From the IMG/VR virus record IMGVR_UViG_3300007038_000007, positions 1-29,462 of that record: a stretch of DNA of 29,462 nucleotides; one strand, 5' to 3'. The position numbers and the translations under genes were made by a program. The notes beneath the pieces are model-generated. The model was not told where the DNA came from, did no database searches, and saw only the letters and a program-made list of their open reading frames with translations. Of this stretch, positions 21,279 to 29,402 are shown piece after piece (within the stretch, counting starts at the first letter, position 1; each line of letters starts with the position of its first letter). The DNA is from a virus.

Positions 21279-21386
21279 ATGGCTAATCCGAACTATTTTG
21301 ATGCGTGTCCAGACTGCGGAGCAGACCCGATTCCAGAATCAGGATGTATTCTGTGTAGAGCGTGCGGTTGGTCTGCCTGCGGTTGA
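21279..21386 (+). CDS. Zinc-ribbon microprotein, 35 aa
   Basis: MANPNYFDACPDCGADPIPESGCILCRACGWSACG carries C10-x2-C13 and C26-x2-C29 in the CPDCG and CRACGW contexts of zinc ribbons, plus C23 and C34. Identical-style mini proteins are frequent in haloarchaea and their viruses. It stands alone between two copies of the promoter-like element. It may be a small regulator or protein-binding module. Confidence 0.65.
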   Translation: MANPNYFDACPDCGADPIPESGCILCRACGWSACG

Positions 21387-21408
21387 GACTATTCTAATTA
21401 CCAGAAAG

Positions 21409-21430
21409 GTTACGTACTAACAGCGCGTAG
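21409..21430 (+). promoter_or_regulatory. Promoter-like TTACGT-N4-ACAGCGCGTAG
   Basis: CCAGAAAGG (BRE-like) is followed by TTACGT (21410-21415) and ACAGCGCGTAG (21420-21430), as at 21243. It lies 100 bases before the terminase operon and 50 bases before the late-type promoter, so the terminase operon may have two promoters. Confidence 0.5.
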
Positions 21431-21482
21431 ATACATCTGGGAAAAGAGTGGTGACTCCACTCTCATTTTCGCTACCCTAATC

Positions 21483-21517
21483 GGCACAAGAGTAAAGGGA
21501 GGACAGCCCCTATTAAT
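21483..21517 (+). promoter_or_regulatory. Late promoter: GGCACAAGAGTAAAGG, 12 nt, TATTAAT
   Basis: The same 16-mer as at 7945 with the same 12-nt gap to TATTAAT (21511-21517). Identity extends further (GGGAGGACAGC against GGGAAGACAGC). The TATA box is only 22 bases before ATG 21533, so the transcript should be leaderless, common in haloarchaea. Confidence 0.7.
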
Positions 21518-21532
21518 AGGCAAGAGCATCTT

Positions 21533-21988
21533 ATGTCTGAGGATGGACCAAACGGCAACCCTGACCCTCCGAACCAATTCGAGGAGGGCAACACTGCCCA
21601 CCTAAAGCACGGCTTGTGGCAAGAGCAGGATAAACTCGTTGACTCACTCGATAGCGAGGAGCAGAAACTCGTTGGAACGATGAGCAAGGAGTTCGTCTCG
21701 AAGTACAAGGACGCCCACGGAGAGGCACCCGGCTCTGTCGAGCGAGAGATGATTCGTAATCTAATTCTCGACACCATCAAGCGCCGTCGCTTCAACGACT
21801 GGCAGTTCACTCAGGAGGATTTCATCAACTTCGACTCCGAGGCTCGGCACAACGTGTACTCGCGTCTCCGCCGTGACAACCGCGAGGAGATGGAGTCGCT
21901 TGGGCTACTCGACTCACCAGAGGCAAAGAAGCAGGAAGCAGAAGCAGACTGGTTTGAGGCGATGTCCAACGCCGACCCCGACGAGTAA
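21533..21988 (+). CDS. Terminase small subunit, 151 aa
   Basis: The N-terminus NPPNQFEEGNTAHLKHGLWQEQDKL-like stretch (residues about 10-35) is the typical G-N-x-A-x-x-H-G start of phage small terminases, followed by helices and a long charged helix (EARHNVYSRLRRDNREEMESLGLL). It should recognise the packaging site and recruit the large subunit, whose start follows its stop directly. The protein is acidic as expected for haloarchaea. The start is fixed by the leaderless promoter at 21483-21517. Confidence 0.8.
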   Translation: MSEDGPNGNPDPPNQFEEGNTAHLKHGLWQEQDKLVDSLDSEEQKLVGTMSKEFVSKYKDAHGEAPGSVEREMIRNLILDTIKRRRFNDWQFTQEDFINFDSEARHNVYSRLRRDNREEMESLGLLDSPEAKKQEAEADWFEAMSNADPDE

Positions 21989-23578
21989 ATGAGTACGTCA
22001 CCAGAGACACCGACTGACGAACGCCCTGACGTTTCCCGTGAGGAGTACGTACAGCGATACGTCTCTGGTGAGAATCGGTATATTCGGTTCGCAGAAGATA
22101 TTCTTGGACAGGAACTCGCAGACACACAGAAACAAATTCTACGAGCAGTAGAGGAGAACAAGCACACGCTGATAATTTCAGGCAACGGAGTGGGGAAGTC
22201 GCACGCAGTGAGCATTCTCTCCCTCGCCTATCTCTACTGCAACCTCGAAGCAACGGTACTCGCCACGAGCGGGTCTTACTCTCAGTTGAACGACACGATG
22301 TTCAAGCCAATGAGTAAGATGCTTCGACAGGCACAGGAGCGATATTCGTTCCTGCCGGGACGTACTGTTGATAACCCTCCGCAGATTAAGTTCGAGAATC
22401 GGGAGGACCAGTATCTCAAGTGTATCAGCACGCGAAATCCCGGTGCGCTGGAAGGACGGCACAGCAAGCACATTCTTTCCATCGTGGAGGAAGGTGACAA
22501 ACCGGAAGTCACTGAAGACGTGCTTGACTCGGCTCGTTCGAGTATTACCGATGGACGGGACAGAATGGTGGTCATCGCAAATCCACCGAAGGACGAGTCC
22601 AACTCCATCGTTCCACTAATGCAGGACGACAACTGGGAGGTAGTGCAGTTCTCCTCATTCGAGTCGCGCAACGTAATGGTGGACGCCGGAGAGAAGGACG
22701 CGAAGAAGATTCCGGGTCTCGTTGACCTCGAAAAAGTCAAGGACGACTGGGAGGCGTGGAACGACGAGCCGTGGCCCTCCTACGAGGAAGCGAAGAACTC
22801 GGCAGAACGCGACGACCTCGACCAGAGATGGTATCGACGCAGACTCGGTGTCATCCCGCCGGATAACGCGAACGCAATTCGCCCATTCCGAGTCAACCAC
22901 GTCGCAGAAGCAGAGTCGCGCTGGAAGGACGAACACGAGTACGACGCCGAAAGTGGTACGGAATATCGTGCATACGGCGTGGACGTTGCTCGTGGTGGAG
23001 GTGACAGGACTGTGATTACTGGAGTCGGTGACGACTTCATCCACATCCTCGCCTCTGTCGAGTCTCCCGGCAACCACCAAGTCAACAAAGAGTTGGTGCG
23101 GGAGAACATTACAGACCCCGACGCTCCTGTAATTATGGACGCCGTGGGTGAAGGTTCAGGAATCGCTGACGACCTGAAGGAAGATTACAACGTCACTCGG
23201 TTCAAGTCAGGTGAGAACGCCAAGCAGGAAGACAAATACTACGACAAGCGTACCGAAGCACTCGGTGAACTTGGACAGTTCCTCAAAGGTAGTGGCGCGG
23301 TGAAGCCACAGACTGAACTATCGAACGAACTCCGTGCAGGCGCACACTCTATCGAGTACGAGGAGAAGCGCACTCGCGGAAGCAACTCGTTCAAGGCCAC
23401 TTCGAAGAAGGAACTCAAGAAGGGCCACAATCTTGGTCGTTCTCCTGACTTGCTGGATTCTGCTTCCCTCGCGCTGTGGGGACGGAATCTTTGCGCTCGA
23501 CGCGACGACGTTGGATTCGGAATGTACGGCGACTCGTTCGATGACGACGAGGTAGAAGAACACGTCATCAGACTATAA
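21989..23578 (+). CDS. Terminase large subunit, 529 aa
   Basis: Both halves of the packaging motor are intact. The ATPase has Walker A GNGVGKS (65-71), a Walker B-like HILSIVEEGD (161-170, E167/E168) and the coupling segment VVIANPP (194-200). The RNase H-like nuclease has YGVDVARGGGDRT (D332), VIMDAVGEGSG (D384) and SPDLLDSASLAL (D487/D490). It cuts concatemers and drives DNA into the prohead through the portal. Length is typical. The start directly abuts the small subunit gene; the portal gene follows by 6 nt. Confidence 0.92.
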   Translation: MSTSPETPTDERPDVSREEYVQRYVSGENRYIRFAEDILGQELADTQKQILRAVEENKHTLIISGNGVGKSHAVSILSLAYLYCNLEATVLATSGSYSQLNDTMFKPMSKMLRQAQERYSFLPGRTVDNPPQIKFENREDQYLKCISTRNPGALEGRHSKHILSIVEEGDKPEVTEDVLDSARSSITDGRDRMVVIANPPKDESNSIVPLMQDDNWEVVQFSSFESRNVMVDAGEKDAKKIPGLVDLEKVKDDWEAWNDEPWPSYEEAKNSAERDDLDQRWYRRRLGVIPPDNANAIRPFRVNHVAEAESRWKDEHEYDAESGTEYRAYGVDVARGGGDRTVITGVGDDFIHILASVESPGNHQVNKELVRENITDPDAPVIMDAVGEGSGIADDLKEDYNVTRFKSGENAKQEDKYYDKRTEALGELGQFLKGSGAVKPQTELSNELRAGAHSIEYEEKRTRGSNSFKATSKKELKKGHNLGRSPDLLDSASLALWGRNLCARRDDVGFGMYGDSFDDDEVEEHVIRL

Positions 23579-23584
23579 TCAACT

Positions 23585-25063
23585 ATGGGATTTAGACAAC
23601 GTATCGCGGAACTCGCACGAGGTGAACCTGCCCCTGAGTCGCAGGACCCCGATACGAGTTTCTTCACAGAGACAGCGGTAGGAGACTTCGAGCGACGTGA
23701 GCCGGAGGACGACGACCTCGAAACATACTGGGAACTGTACAAGCAGGAACCACTTGTTCGAGAGCCGATTCGTCGCTTCGCTGACGACGTGGTTGAACCC
23801 GGCTACAAGGTGTACGCCGACGACCCACAACTCGAAGAAGACCTCGAAGACGCCTTGCAGGATTCGGCAATCATTGCCGGAGAATCGGGGCACGACTTCC
23901 GAGAGGTACTCCACCAGTCTGTCGTCCAGCGTGAAGTTCGCGGGACAGCAATGTGTGAACTCGTTCCTCGCAAGGGACAGGAAGACGACCCTGACTCGAT
24001 GTGGGGCTTCCGGCTCATCAATGCTGGTACGTGTTCCGCACTGACTTACGACGAACAGAACGTGCTTATCAATCCGAATGATACCGAGCGCCAAGGAATC
24101 CCCGTCACACCCCGTGGTGAGGCGGCGGCATACATCCAGTTCGACAAGGATGCTACGCTTGGCCCATTCGATAGTGATAAGGTCGAAGTACCGCTCTCCC
24201 AGAATGACGTGGTGAAACTCACCACTGACGCCGACACGAGCGACATCTTCGGAACCTCGCGTGTCGAGGCAGTTGCACACGAAGTGCAGGGCCTCCGACA
24301 AATCAAGCGAGATAACGAAGAAGCAATCGCGGCAAAGGCGTACCCGCACTGGATTATCAAGGCAGGCTCTCCTGACCCTGATATGTCTGAAGCGGGTCGC
24401 GTCGGAGGGATGTGGCCTGACGAAAAGATGAAGCAACTTCGCTCTGCTCACAGTCGAGCCAACTTCAAGCCGGGACAGAAGGACGTTGTTCCCGGTGACG
24501 TTGAGTTCCAGAAGATTTCTGGAGAAACGGCTGACGTGCAGGAAGTTATCAAGCACTACGTCGAACACATCCTCGCCGCAATGCCGACGCCGAAGTATTC
24601 GGTTGGTTTCAGCGACGACATCAACCGCGACGTAACGGGACCACAGTCTGACGACTATCAGCGTCTCGTTCAGCGTACTCGGCGTGCCTTGGAGGACGCC
24701 TATCAGAAGGCACTCCAGCGCAAGGCTCGTGACCTCGGTTACGAGGAGGGCACAGCAAAGTCTGTTTCGATGAGGGTCGAACCCCGTCGTGGCAGCAATC
24801 CGCTAAAGGACGACTCGTTCGACATTGGACAGTTCCAGTCCTTTATGCAAGGTGTCGCTACTGCGAACCAAGTCTCTGGTCGCCCCGTGATGACGCGGGA
24901 CGAGATTCGTACCAGAGTGCTTGGGCTTGAGCAGTACGAAGACCTACCAGAAGATTTGAAGCCTGTCGTGGATGACCCTGAATCCGAGGCGGCTGAACAA
25001 GCAGTAACCTCCACCGAGGAGGAGACGGGTGACGACGCTGAAAGAAGCGAAACAACAGAGTAA
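23585..25063 (+). CDS. Portal protein, 492 aa
   Basis: Its place just after the large terminase, length and acidic sequence identify the portal. The N-terminal YWELYKQEPLVREPIRRFADDVV and the middle DIFGTSRVEAVAHEVQGLRQIKRDNEEAIAAKAYPHWIIKAG (about residues 220-260) resemble portal wing and stem regions. The stretch VQEVIKHYVEHILAAMPTPKYSVGF and the following long helix LVQRTRRALEDAYQKALQRKARDLGY fit the stem and crown. It forms the 12-fold ring at one vertex for packaging and tail attachment. The C-terminus (about 455-492) is highly acidic and disordered. No unusual fusion is seen. Confidence 0.87.
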   Translation: MGFRQRIAELARGEPAPESQDPDTSFFTETAVGDFERREPEDDDLETYWELYKQEPLVREPIRRFADDVVEPGYKVYADDPQLEEDLEDALQDSAIIAGESGHDFREVLHQSVVQREVRGTAMCELVPRKGQEDDPDSMWGFRLINAGTCSALTYDEQNVLINPNDTERQGIPVTPRGEAAAYIQFDKDATLGPFDSDKVEVPLSQNDVVKLTTDADTSDIFGTSRVEAVAHEVQGLRQIKRDNEEAIAAKAYPHWIIKAGSPDPDMSEAGRVGGMWPDEKMKQLRSAHSRANFKPGQKDVVPGDVEFQKISGETADVQEVIKHYVEHILAAMPTPKYSVGFSDDINRDVTGPQSDDYQRLVQRTRRALEDAYQKALQRKARDLGYEEGTAKSVSMRVEPRRGSNPLKDDSFDIGQFQSFMQGVATANQVSGRPVMTRDEIRTRVLGLEQYEDLPEDLKPVVDDPESEAAEQAVTSTEEETGDDAERSETTE

Positions 25064-25072
25064 ATTACAACA

Positions 25073-25468
25073 ATGGCATCTGGACTAAAGAACAACGGTG
25101 AAACGCAGATTCTCGAAGACGCAATGGGTTCGACCAATTACGAGATTGGTCTGTACAATGACAGCACTGACGCTCTCGGTGACGGCGCTACGGTAAGCGA
25201 CATCACTACAGAGCCGTCTACTGCCGACGACTATTCTCGGCAGACTGTCAACGGCTTCAACGTATCGCTTAACGCAAACAGTAACGGTGAGGCTGTCGCT
25301 CCGCAGGTGACGTTCAACGTTTCCGCTAACACGGAGACTGTTGACGCAGTGTTCGTCGTCAATTCCTCGACTGGCGAACTACAGTTCACGTCTGCTCTCC
25401 AGCAGTCGCGTGACCTCTCCAGCATCGACAACCTCGTTAACAACAACACTGGAATCATCCTCGACTAA
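25073..25468 (+). CDS. Small beta-rich virion protein, paralog A, 131 aa
   Basis: Shares with the proteins at 25507 and 29010 the pattern YEIGLYNDSTDALGDG, ITTEPSTAD, YSRQTV, QVTFNVSANTETVDAVFVVNSSTGE and a final INxGIILD strand. The alternating strands suggest a jelly roll or Ig-like sandwich. Three copies in one genome, next to portal and propeller genes, suggest decoration, turret or spike-base proteins of the capsid or tail. A similar type of protein is, as far as I recall, common in haloarchaeal tailed viruses, without a settled function. Confidence 0.7.
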   Translation: MASGLKNNGETQILEDAMGSTNYEIGLYNDSTDALGDGATVSDITTEPSTADDYSRQTVNGFNVSLNANSNGEAVAPQVTFNVSANTETVDAVFVVNSSTGELQFTSALQQSRDLSSIDNLVNNNTGIILD

Positions 25469-25506
25469 TCGGGGCTGATTCTTTCGATTAATCTACTCCC
25501 CTAACA

Positions 25507-26007
25507 ATGGCAATCGTACTAACTGACAGAGCAGAACAGGAAATCCTCGAAGCAGCCTACGTAGGGGAGTCTGTAATTGTAGGACTATATTACGAGACTG
25601 GTGACAGGCTCGACTCACCTACGAAGAACTATGCAAAACCGGGAGAGTTGCCTGATGGCGTCTCGAACGACGAATATGGCACCTCACTCTCGGAGGGGGG
25701 AAACCTATCTCGCGTTGCGGCAACTGAGCCGAGTGGGGCCTCGTACTCACGGCAAGAAACTGACATCTCTCAGACGAACATTCGCCGTGACGCAGGCTTC
25801 TCTGCGAGTACAGACCTCTCCTCAAAGGTTTCACTCCCACCCGTCATCTTCGACGTGAGTGATTCGGAGTACCCGGTTAATGCAGTGTTCGTTATCTACG
25901 AACCAACGGGGAACATACACTTCAACACGTTCCTCGACCAGACGTACAAACTATCCGAATACAACTCGGAACTGACAATAAGTAACGTCGAACTCGTCAT
26001 CGAATAA
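25507..26007 (+). CDS. Small beta-rich virion protein, paralog B, 166 aa
   Basis: It is related to paralogs A and C (VIVGLYYETGDRL, ATEPSGASYSRQET, PPVIFDVSDSEYPVNAVFVIYEPTGNI, ISNVELVIE), but has an insertion of about 35 residues between the first strand and the TEP motif. The gene is 6 nt upstream of the 979-aa propeller gene. That arrangement, small beta protein then propeller protein, is repeated with paralog C at 29010 and the propeller at 88. Confidence 0.7.
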   Translation: MAIVLTDRAEQEILEAAYVGESVIVGLYYETGDRLDSPTKNYAKPGELPDGVSNDEYGTSLSEGGNLSRVAATEPSGASYSRQETDISQTNIRRDAGFSASTDLSSKVSLPPVIFDVSDSEYPVNAVFVIYEPTGNIHFNTFLDQTYKLSEYNSELTISNVELVIE

Positions 26008-26012
26008 CCTGA

Positions 26013-28952
26013 ATGCCCTCGACAGATTTCGTCTATGTCGCTGATGAAGATGGACTCCACCGCTACAACAAGCAAGGGAGTCTGAACCAAGAAGTTACAT
26101 CTGAAGAAGTTACCGCTGTCGCGTTAGACGAATACGAAAACGTCTACGCAGCAGTTGGCACGGGTAGTAACGCGAAGATTCGGAAGTACGACTCATCTTT
26201 CAATCAACTATGGACGCAGACGAATCTGTCGGTTTCAGTGACGAGTATTGTCGCCGTCGAATCGCAGAACACGCTCTACTACGGAACCCGCTCGCAGTTT
26301 GGTGACGGTAGTGTTGGGCGTATCTGGATGGAGGATGATGGACTCCGTACAGGCGGCGCACAAATCGACGAGGGTGACGTACCAAGCGGAGTCACTGGCC
26401 TCTCGTGGGACGCTCGTGGCTACGTCTGGGTATCTGGTGAATCAGACTCCTCTAACCCCGAGAACATCTTCTGTCTGAACGAGGACCCGAACAACCTCGT
26501 GCAGACGTGGACTGTCTCGACGAGTAAGGCAAGTGACAACAACCCCGTAACAGGAATCCGCTTCGACAACGAAGAAGAAGCAGTATTCTTCACTGACGCG
26601 GATGGAATGGTTCGCAAGGCAAACGCCGACCCGACCAGCACGACGTACCCCGGCGACTTATGGGACGTTCAGCACACCGCTGGCTCCTACAACTTCACAT
26701 CCTCGACAAACCTACAGCGCGACTACTTCGCCGCAGACGCGGATGGAGTGACCCGACTGAATCAGGATGGTTCGACACAGTGGAGCGCCGACGTGGGGCA
26801 AGAAGTGCGCGACGTTGCCGTGGACTACAACAACACGGCGTATGTTCTCTCCAAGAACCGCTTCGGTTCGGAGAAGGTATACAAACTCGATACAGATGGC
26901 ACCACTATCACGTCGTGGGAGGTCGCCAACTCCGCTAACGACATTGCTGTCTATCAGGAGTTCGACAGCGACCCATACTCGTGGCGGCGTAACACGTTGA
27001 ACAATTTCATCAACGTTGCGACTGACACACATATAGTACAATTGTCGAACAGTGGCTCGGTAGAGCGAACGGTAGATACTGATGGCAGCCGCTTACCGCA
27101 GGGTCCACAGATTGACCCAGAAGGTGTCGTCTACAGCGTTGACACAGACGATTACGTAAAGGCTTACGATAATAGATACAACCTTCTGTGGAAGGCTGAC
27201 CTCGGCGGGACGAACGGAGATGCCGCTCTACAGCACGTCGCTGAAGGAGAACTATACACACTCACACTAACTTCGTCTGGTCGTATCTACCGACACGCTG
27301 AGCGTGATGGTCACGAAATAGAGGCGGCGTTCTCGCCGGAACCGAACGACGACCTCGCGTATCCGGTAATGTCAGTAACCGAGATTAACGGCACGCGGTA
27401 CTTGAATACCTCGTGGCGAAAGGCTGACACCGCAGGCGACACCGACGTTAGTGTCCACAGATACGAGATTGGTAGCAACTTCCAGAACAGCGAGGAGGAT
27501 TTCCTCACTATTAACAACTCCATCGAAGGAGACGTGAAGGATATTGAATCCTTCGAGAACTCCTCGCAGTTGTACCTCCTCTTGACACCCGGTTCTGGAT
27601 TCGGTGCAGACGGCGAGCAAGTGAAGGTCGTCAACGAAAACGGGAACGAGGTTCGTTCCACGAGTGTAGACAATATCGAAGACATTGAGATTGTAGACGA
27701 CACAATCTACACCGATGAGTCTGGTATTGCGTACACCAACACGTCGTACCACGCAGAGTTGAGAGGAAATAGTATTGAGTATTACGACAACTTCGGCTCA
27801 CTACGTTGGTCTACGGATATCAGTCAGTACGGCTCAATTGAGACCCGTGGACTAAAGGTCTTCCCTGATAAGGAAGCGCATCCTGACTTTTGGAAGACTC
27901 TTGTCACGAACAGCGACCTACTCTCCGTAGATTCAGTAGCGACTGATTCCGAGAGCGACATTCCTGTTTCGACGACGACACAAGACATCAACGTCGTAGC
28001 AGACATTACGACAACGGAGACACTACACGAGTTCGAGACGACGAGTACGTTGGTCGCCCCGAGTACACAGATGCTCGTTTCGGAGACGCTGATTCAGGCT
28101 GATACGACGAGCGCGGAGAACACCATCACCGTGCCAACTACCTCCAACGAGGAGAGTACGAACGCACAGACGAATGCGTCGGTACTATCACCTGATGTGT
28201 TCGCCACCATCTCCGACTCTGATAACGAGGCAGTTACGGTTACTGTCCCGAACCTCATCAACGTCGCGGATGTTGGTGCGACCTCTCTGAAAGAGCAAGT
28301 GTCAAAGGCGTCACTCCAGTTGGTTACATCTTCCATCCAAGGGACGACCTCGGAGGAGGGTATCACTGCTAACTCGACGCCGAGTACAGTAGATTCGACT
28401 ATCACATTCTCGAACTCCTTCACACAGACGTTCGAGGAGTCGGTTGATAACACTGTATTCTCACAGACGATTGCGGCTAACAGTAACACGGAGGCGCTAA
28501 CTCAGGGGTCGCTTGATGTGGTATCTGTAACATTCGAGCAGGTCGATACTGCGAATGCTCTCACAGACAGCACGACGACGCCTGTGGCGATTCAGACGAC
28601 GGGGGTAGCGTTCCCCGGAACAGTTATTCCGTCGATTCTGACGGCAGTCTCCGCCGACACGACGCAACTGAGCGAACGACTCGACATCACGACTACGACG
28701 AATCTTCAGCCGGTTGCAGCAACGAGTGTCGCGGCGACTTCGACGAGTCAGTACGAAACGGTGTCTACTCCCGCACTCGTCGATGTTGACCCGACAATCT
28801 CACAGGCACTCCGAAAGGGACTCATCGGAATCAAGCAAGTGCAGACGACGAGCGTTCCACCAAGAGTCTATGCAGCAGCGACGACGACTGGTGTGAACGA
28901 ACAGCGTGTGCAGACCTTCGGGGACTCCAACCGCTTTAACGCCTCGGAGTAG
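26013..28952 (+). CDS. Giant beta-propeller and Thr/Ser-rich stalk protein, 979 aa
   Basis: Propeller blades start right at the N-terminus (FVYVADEDGLHRYNKQGSL, NVYAAVGTGSNAKIRKYDSSFNQLWTQ) and continue to about residue 620, enough for two propellers, with PQQ-like blades such as VVYSVDTDDYVKAYDNRYNLLWKADLGG. From about 640 to 920 the sequence is a Thr/Ser/Val-rich repeat region (for example VTVTVPNLINVADVGATS, TITFSNSFTQTF), a likely fibre. The C-terminus (about 920-979) includes KGLIGIKQVQTTSVPPRVYAAATT. The order, propeller before stalk, is like the 744-aa protein and unlike the interleaved 1136-aa protein. A receptor-binding spike is inferred. Confidence 0.78.
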   Translation: MPSTDFVYVADEDGLHRYNKQGSLNQEVTSEEVTAVALDEYENVYAAVGTGSNAKIRKYDSSFNQLWTQTNLSVSVTSIVAVESQNTLYYGTRSQFGDGSVGRIWMEDDGLRTGGAQIDEGDVPSGVTGLSWDARGYVWVSGESDSSNPENIFCLNEDPNNLVQTWTVSTSKASDNNPVTGIRFDNEEEAVFFTDADGMVRKANADPTSTTYPGDLWDVQHTAGSYNFTSSTNLQRDYFAADADGVTRLNQDGSTQWSADVGQEVRDVAVDYNNTAYVLSKNRFGSEKVYKLDTDGTTITSWEVANSANDIAVYQEFDSDPYSWRRNTLNNFINVATDTHIVQLSNSGSVERTVDTDGSRLPQGPQIDPEGVVYSVDTDDYVKAYDNRYNLLWKADLGGTNGDAALQHVAEGELYTLTLTSSGRIYRHAERDGHEIEAAFSPEPNDDLAYPVMSVTEINGTRYLNTSWRKADTAGDTDVSVHRYEIGSNFQNSEEDFLTINNSIEGDVKDIESFENSSQLYLLLTPGSGFGADGEQVKVVNENGNEVRSTSVDNIEDIEIVDDTIYTDESGIAYTNTSYHAELRGNSIEYYDNFGSLRWSTDISQYGSIETRGLKVFPDKEAHPDFWKTLVTNSDLLSVDSVATDSESDIPVSTTTQDINVVADITTTETLHEFETTSTLVAPSTQMLVSETLIQADTTSAENTITVPTTSNEESTNAQTNASVLSPDVFATISDSDNEAVTVTVPNLINVADVGATSLKEQVSKASLQLVTSSIQGTTSEEGITANSTPSTVDSTITFSNSFTQTFEESVDNTVFSQTIAANSNTEALTQGSLDVVSVTFEQVDTANALTDSTTTPVAIQTTGVAFPGTVIPSILTAVSADTTQLSERLDITTTTNLQPVAATSVAATSTSQYETVSTPALVDVDPTISQALRKGLIGIKQVQTTSVPPRVYAAATTTGVNEQRVQTFGDSNRFNASE

Positions 28953-28959
28953 ACTAATC

Positions 28960-28994
28960 GACAGAACAGTTAAGGCAACACAGCAACAATACAT
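28960..28994 (+). promoter_or_regulatory. Weak late-type promoter: GACAGAACAGTTAAGG, 12 nt, AATACAT
   Basis: The 16-mer differs by three bases from the one at 16860 but keeps the 12-nt gap to an AT-rich box (AATACAT, 28988-28994). The box is 22 bases before ATG 29010, the same distance as at 21533. It may boost the paralog C and propeller genes. Confidence 0.45.
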
Positions 28995-29009
28995 ACACAA
29001 GGCAAAACA

Positions 29010-29402
29010 ATGGCAAATCAACTATTCAACGAAGGGGAACTATTCACCCTCAACAACGACCTTAGTGGCGTCACCTACGAGGTGGGGCTCTACAACGATA
29101 GTACAGACTCTCTGAGCGACTCGGCTTCATACGCAGGCATTACGACTGAGCCAACTGGCTCTGCCTACGCCGCTCAGACGCAAGCAACTGTGACGATTTC
29201 ACTCGACGGTTCGAGCAACGGGAACGTGACGCTCGACCCAGTGACGTTCGATGTGAGCGACTCGTCCAACGCGGTTGACTCGGTATACATCCGAGACTCC
29301 GCCTCTGGCGACCTCATCGCTTCGAACAGCATCGGTTCGCAGGACCTCTCTACCAAGAGCGGAAACCTCGAAATTTCGAACATCGGATTCAGTCTGGACT
29401 AA
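29010..29402 (+). CDS. Small beta-rich virion protein, paralog C, 130 aa
   Basis: Closest to paralog A: YEVGLYNDSTDSLSDS, ITTEPTGSAYAAQTQ, LDPVTFDVSDSSNAVDSVYIRDSASGDLIASN and ISNIGFSLD align along the whole length. It precedes the 364-aa propeller gene (29451, equal to 88) and has its own weak late-type promoter. The three-copy family and its pairing with propeller genes suggest that it forms the base or collar for an attachment protein. The family is not named in my memory. Confidence 0.72.
   Translation: MANQLFNEGELFTLNNDLSGVTYEVGLYNDSTDSLSDSASYAGITTEPTGSAYAAQTQATVTISLDGSSNGNVTLDPVTFDVSDSSNAVDSVYIRDSASGDLIASNSIGSQDLSTKSGNLEISNIGFSLD

Noticed and set aside
23579-24568. 329-codon minus-strand frame opposite the portal gene
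   Set aside because: Non-acidic, Cys/Phe/Arg-rich translation antisense to the portal gene, with no promoter or overlapping neighbours.
25469-25506. GGGG...CCCC dyad between paralogs A and B as a terminator
   Set aside because: The stem is only four bases with a long loop and no following T-run, and the genes appear to share one operon.
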